From Mimachlamys varia (lineage: Eukaryota > Mollusca > Bivalvia > Pectinida > Pectinidae), in the NCBI GenBank assembly GCA_947623455.1, contig OX392534.1:36399426-36463425 (forward strand): a stretch of 64,000 bases of DNA. Direction: 5' to 3'. Positions within the stretch are counted from its first letter, which is position 1, and each line of letters opens with the position of its first letter. Shown here piece by piece: positions 63,485 through 64,000 of this stretch. Both the position numbers and the translations under genes were made by a program. The notes under the pieces were generated by a model. The model saw nothing but the letters and a program-made list of their open reading frames with translations, had not been told where the DNA came from and made no database searches.

Positions 63485-64000
63485 AAAAACAAATAATAGA
63501 GTACCAAAATGTCTACAAAACCATAATTTGAACTCAACACCGATTTAATTAGAGACAAAATCTAAAGAAAGGAAAAAATGATATGGAAAAACTAGAAATG
63601 TCTGTGAGATATAAATGCCCCCACCTTCATATGAAAGCATTTCTGCAAAATTTCATGGAACTTGGGCAATATTTTGATTTCGACCAATCAGACGCCATGG
63701 AATGTCAATTTTAGTTTTCACAAAATGAATACTGGCATTGATATCGTATTGCCAAATTACATACGGAATTTCATTTAAATCGGAAAATATTTAAATTTCG
63801 ACCAATCAAAAGCCTTTATTTGGCGGCCATCTTGAATCATAATGCCATGTTTTTCGCTTCAAAATGACTGCCGTCACCTTACCATCCCTCCCACCAAGTT
63901 TCATCATAATCTGTATAGTAGAAGAAAAAGAAGAAAAAATATTGCAGGGTATGTTTTTAGCCAATCAGAGGCTTGTTCCGGGAAAAAAAGAGCAAGGTGC
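63485..64000. mobile_element. Retroelement tail fragment, copy 9, and an adjoining dispersed repeat
   Basis: 63485-63600 carries agagtaccaaaatg, ataatttgaactcaacaccg and attagagacaaaat, a diverged tail of the same family in reverse. From about 63590 follows aactagaaatgtctgtgaga and two related segments with ttcgaccaatcaga/aaagcc. This looks like another dispersed repeat and runs out of the window. Confidence 0.55.

Overview
The window looks like part of a eukaryotic, probably molluscan (bivalve-like) nuclear genome. It is AT-rich. Its genes are short exons with canonical GT-AG introns of 0.3-6 kb. It holds many tandem minisatellites and several small inverted-repeat elements of kinds I associate with bivalve genomes. 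The taxon is an inference from gene and repeat style, not a proven assignment. There are no operons, RBSs or bacterial features.

Four protein-coding genes can be assembled by hand with intron phases that fit throughout. (1) 558-3912 (+): the 3' exons of a nuclear hormone receptor, covering its ligand-binding domain. (2) 14607-20254 (-): a complete six-exon cyclin-Q (CCNQ/FAM58A) gene, 232 aa, the CDK10-type activating cyclin. (3) 25666-37193 (+): a complete four-exon gene for a 201-aa Shisa-like single-pass membrane adaptor with six ectodomain cysteines and two PPxY motifs. (4) 46559-62208 (-): the last eleven recognisable exons (886 codons) of a large, N-glycosylation-rich, probably secreted protein that I cannot assign to a named family.

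Between and inside the genes are transposable elements. They include a truncated LINE reverse transcriptase (28.8-29.6 kb), a pair of about 1.8-1.9-kb TTAA-flanked TIR elements in opposite orientation (22.8-24.6 and 33.4-35.3 kb), and two small MITEs with 7-bp target duplications (19.4 and 43.2 kb). There is also a tRNA-derived SINE (24.9 kb), and nine fragments of one retroelement 3' end scattered from 28 to 63.6 kb.

The most unusual pattern is that tandem arrays are built from exon edges. In the Shisa-like gene the exon-2 acceptor is repeated about 13 times (about 49-bp period) just before the exon, and the exon-3 donor is repeated 12 times (exactly 42 bp, a multiple of three) just after the exon. 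In the receptor gene one acceptor is triplicated (99/102 bp, also multiples of three). The 32-bp satellite at 29.6-30.6 kb is likewise seeded from the edge of the neighbouring LINE reading frame. In gene 4, tails of one retroelement family lie within about 30 bp of two splice acceptors. These are the main candidates for something undescribed.
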